DNA from: an uncultured bacterium
Lineage (GTDB): Bacteria > Patescibacteriota > Minisyncoccia > Phycocordibacterales > UBA9973
DNA length: 8,057 nucleotides
Reading direction: 5' to 3'
Assembly: GCA_903862375.1 (NCBI GenBank)
Contig: CAIOXR010000063.1
Location: 1-8,057, forward strand
Both the position numbers and the translations under genes were made by a program. The notes under the pieces were generated by a model. The model saw only the letters and a list, made by a program, of their open reading frames with translations, did not search any database and was not told where the DNA came from. Below are positions 6,634 through 8,057 of the stretch, one piece after another; position 1 is the stretch's first letter; every line of letters begins with the position of its first letter.

Positions 6634-6643
6634 TATAAACTTA

Positions 6644-7282
6644 ATGGAAAAAGAAATTGCTCAAGCACTCATAAAGATAAAAGCTGTCGGTTTCACTATT
6701 GATAACCCGATAACTTTTAAGTCTGGTATAAAATCACCAATATATGTAGACAACAGAAAACTTCCATTTCACCCCAAAGAATGGAAAATAGTTCTAAATG
6801 GTTTCAAAGAAATTATAGAGAAAAATAAAATTGATTTTGATATTATCGCAGGCGTTGAATCTGGAGGAATACCTCATAGTGCAGCGTTAGGATTCTTACT
6901 AAATAAACCTTCTATTTTCGTAAGGAAAAAAGCTAAAGAACATGGAACAAAAAGTATGATTGAAGGAGGAAGCGTCTTGGGTAAAAAAGTTCTGCTCATC
7001 GAGGATTTAGTTTCTACTGGTGGAAGTAGCTTAACAGGAATTGAATCTATAAGAAATGAAGGAGGAATAGTAAATGAATGCTTAGTAATTGTAAGTTATG
7101 ATTTCAATGAAGCTAAAGAAGCTTTTAAAAAAGCGGAGGTAAAACTTTATCCTACAACATCTTTCCCTATTATTTTTGATAATGCAATTTCTTCCGGAGA
7201 AATTGAAAGCATAGATGGTGTAAAAATAAAAGAATGGTATGATAATCCACACAATTGGGCAAAGAAATATGGTTTTGAATAA
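6644..7282 (+). CDS. pyrE: Orotate phosphoribosyltransferase
   Basis: A 212-residue type I phosphoribosyltransferase joining orotate to PRPP to give OMP, step 5. The PRPP-binding loop VLLIEDLVSTGGSS (116-129) is canonical. The flexible catalytic loop RKKAKEHGT (94-102) and the N-terminal orotate-site strand FKSGIKSPIYVDNRKL (25-40) are clear. Length matches the family (about 210). An in-frame ATG at 6587 would add 19 residues lying inside pyrD; I reject it because the MEKEIAQALIKIKA start at 6644 matches the normal N-terminus and falls 10 bp after the pyrD stop. After the PRPP loop, the strand where E. coli has a DR-containing sequence reads VIVSYDFNEAKEAF, a variant I associate with Bacteroidota-like PyrE (from memory). 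pyrF follows 3 bp downstream. Confidence 0.97.
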   Translation: MEKEIAQALIKIKAVGFTIDNPITFKSGIKSPIYVDNRKLPFHPKEWKIVLNGFKEIIEKNKIDFDIIAGVESGGIPHSAALGFLLNKPSIFVRKKAKEHGTKSMIEGGSVLGKKVLLIEDLVSTGGSSLTGIESIRNEGGIVNECLVIVSYDFNEAKEAFKKAEVKLYPTTSFPIIFDNAISSGEIESIDGVKIKEWYDNPHNWAKKYGFE

Positions 7283-7285
7283 ATA

Positions 7286-8057
7286 ATGAATCCAGTAGAA
7301 AAATACAACAAAAGAGCTAAAAAAATAAATTCATTATTATGTGTTGGGCTTGATGCTGACTATGATAAATTAAAAGACCAATACAAAAAGCTCGGTGGAA
7401 GTGAAGCACAATTTCAATTTAATAAATATATCATCGATGAAACTCATGAATATGCATCAGCTTTTAAACCCAATGTGGCTTTCTATGAAGCTCGGGGAAC
7501 AGAGGGTATGGAAGCTCTTAAAAAAACAATGGATTATATTCATTTAAGATATCCAGATATTTTCACAATTCTCGATGCTAAAAGAGCTGACATTGGAAAT
7601 ACAAATAATGGTTATGTCACTTCTATTTTTGATTGGCTTGGTTTTGATGCAATGACGATAAATCCATATTTAGGAAATGAAGCACTTAACCCCTTTTTGG
7701 AAAGAAAAGACAAATGTTCAATAATTCTTGCTAAAACTTCGAATACTGGAGCAGAAGAATTTCAAGATTGTATTTTAGAAAATAAAGAAATTCTCTGGCA
7801 ACATGTTGCTAAAAAAATTAGTCAAAAATGGAATACCAATAATAATTTAATGATTGTAATAGGAGGAACTCGACCAGAAGATATCATCTCAGCTCGTAAA
7901 ATTACAGGAGAAATGACTTTTCTAGTTCCTGGAATAGGAGCTCAGGGAGGCGAAGTAAAGAATATTATAACCGAAGGAGTTAATAAAGAAGGCCTTGGAT
8001 TAATAATAAATTCTTCAAGAGGAATAATATTTAGCGATAATCCAAAAAAAGAATCAG
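7286..8057 (+). CDS. pyrF: Orotidine 5'-phosphate decarboxylase, type 2, 3'-truncated by window edge
   Basis: Catalyses the last step, OMP to UMP and CO2. I translated 257 codons from ATG at 7286 to the window end with no stop; type 2 enzymes are about 270-280 residues, so only a short C-terminus is missing. Landmarks are LLCVGLDAD (17-25), FKPNVAFYEARGTEGMEAL (60-78), the catalytic DAKRADIGNT (97-106) with Lys99 and the Asp pair, AKTSNTGAEEFQD (149-161), VPGIGAQGG (214-222) and the phosphate-binding SSRGI (243-247). These identify the Mycobacterium/Myxococcus-like type 2 branch rather than the shorter type 1 enzyme of E. coli or most archaea. The gene starts 3 bp after the pyrE stop without a Shine-Dalgarno, so co-transcription, perhaps with translational coupling, is likely. 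The pyrE-pyrF order is the domain order of the eukaryotic UMP synthase fusion. Confidence 0.96.
   Translation, partial: MNPVEKYNKRAKKINSLLCVGLDADYDKLKDQYKKLGGSEAQFQFNKYIIDETHEYASAFKPNVAFYEARGTEGMEALKKTMDYIHLRYPDIFTILDAKRADIGNTNNGYVTSIFDWLGFDAMTINPYLGNEALNPFLERKDKCSIILAKTSNTGAEEFQDCILENKEILWQHVAKKISQKWNTNNNLMIVIGGTRPEDIISARKITGEMTFLVPGIGAQGGEVKNIITEGVNKEGLGLIINSSRGIIFSDNPKKES

Noticed and set aside
6587..6643. Longer pyrE start at 6587
   Set aside because: Would add 19 residues encoded inside the conserved C-terminus of pyrD; the start at 6644 gives the normal family length and N-terminus.

Overview
The window is an AT-rich (roughly 30% GC by eye), densely packed bacterial- or archaeal-style segment. 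It is almost entirely devoted to de novo pyrimidine (UMP) synthesis. Two gene sets diverge from one 267-bp intergenic region (4239-4505). Leftward (minus strand) run carA and carB, the glutaminase and synthetase subunits of carbamoyl-phosphate synthase. Rightward run pyrC (dihydroorotase), pyrD (dihydroorotate dehydrogenase), pyrE (orotate phosphoribosyltransferase) and pyrF (type-2 OMP decarboxylase). carB runs off the left edge and pyrF off the right edge, each apparently lacking only a short C-terminal tail. Gaps within each set are 3, 4, 10 and 3 bp, so each set is probably one transcription unit.

Together the genes cover step 1 (carbamoyl phosphate) and steps 3-6 (dihydroorotate to UMP). 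Step 2, aspartate carbamoyltransferase (pyrB), is not in the window. No PyrK electron-transfer subunit for the dehydrogenase is seen either.

The most striking feature is the character of the first three enzymes. CarA, CarB and PyrC carry motif after motif that I recall from the animal multifunctional protein CAD (and, for the synthetase, from the Bacteroidota-like branch) rather than from the E. coli or Bacillus enzymes. PyrC also starts directly at the first metal-binding strand, as the CAD dihydroorotase domain does, and lacks the N-terminal beta domain of ordinary class I bacterial dihydroorotases. This comparison is from memory and needs a phylogeny.

None of the six starts has a recognisable Shine-Dalgarno sequence. 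The best promoter-like elements lie so close to the pyrC and carA starts that leaderless or very short-leader mRNAs are plausible. The shared intergenic region holds two perfect 10-bp inverted repeats, one centred on the carA -10/TATA-like box and one overlapping the candidate pyrC -35, plus a third imperfect one. These are candidate operators for coordinated pyrimidine control.

Organism: low GC, tight packing, a standard genetic code (TGG for Trp, TAA stops) and absent ribosome-binding sites fit an uncultivated small-genome lineage. Patescibacteria (CPR) is my first guess, with a DPANN archaeon or Bacteroidota relative as alternatives. The window has no rRNA or other marker to settle this. 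No mobile element, CRISPR array, tRNA or rRNA was seen.
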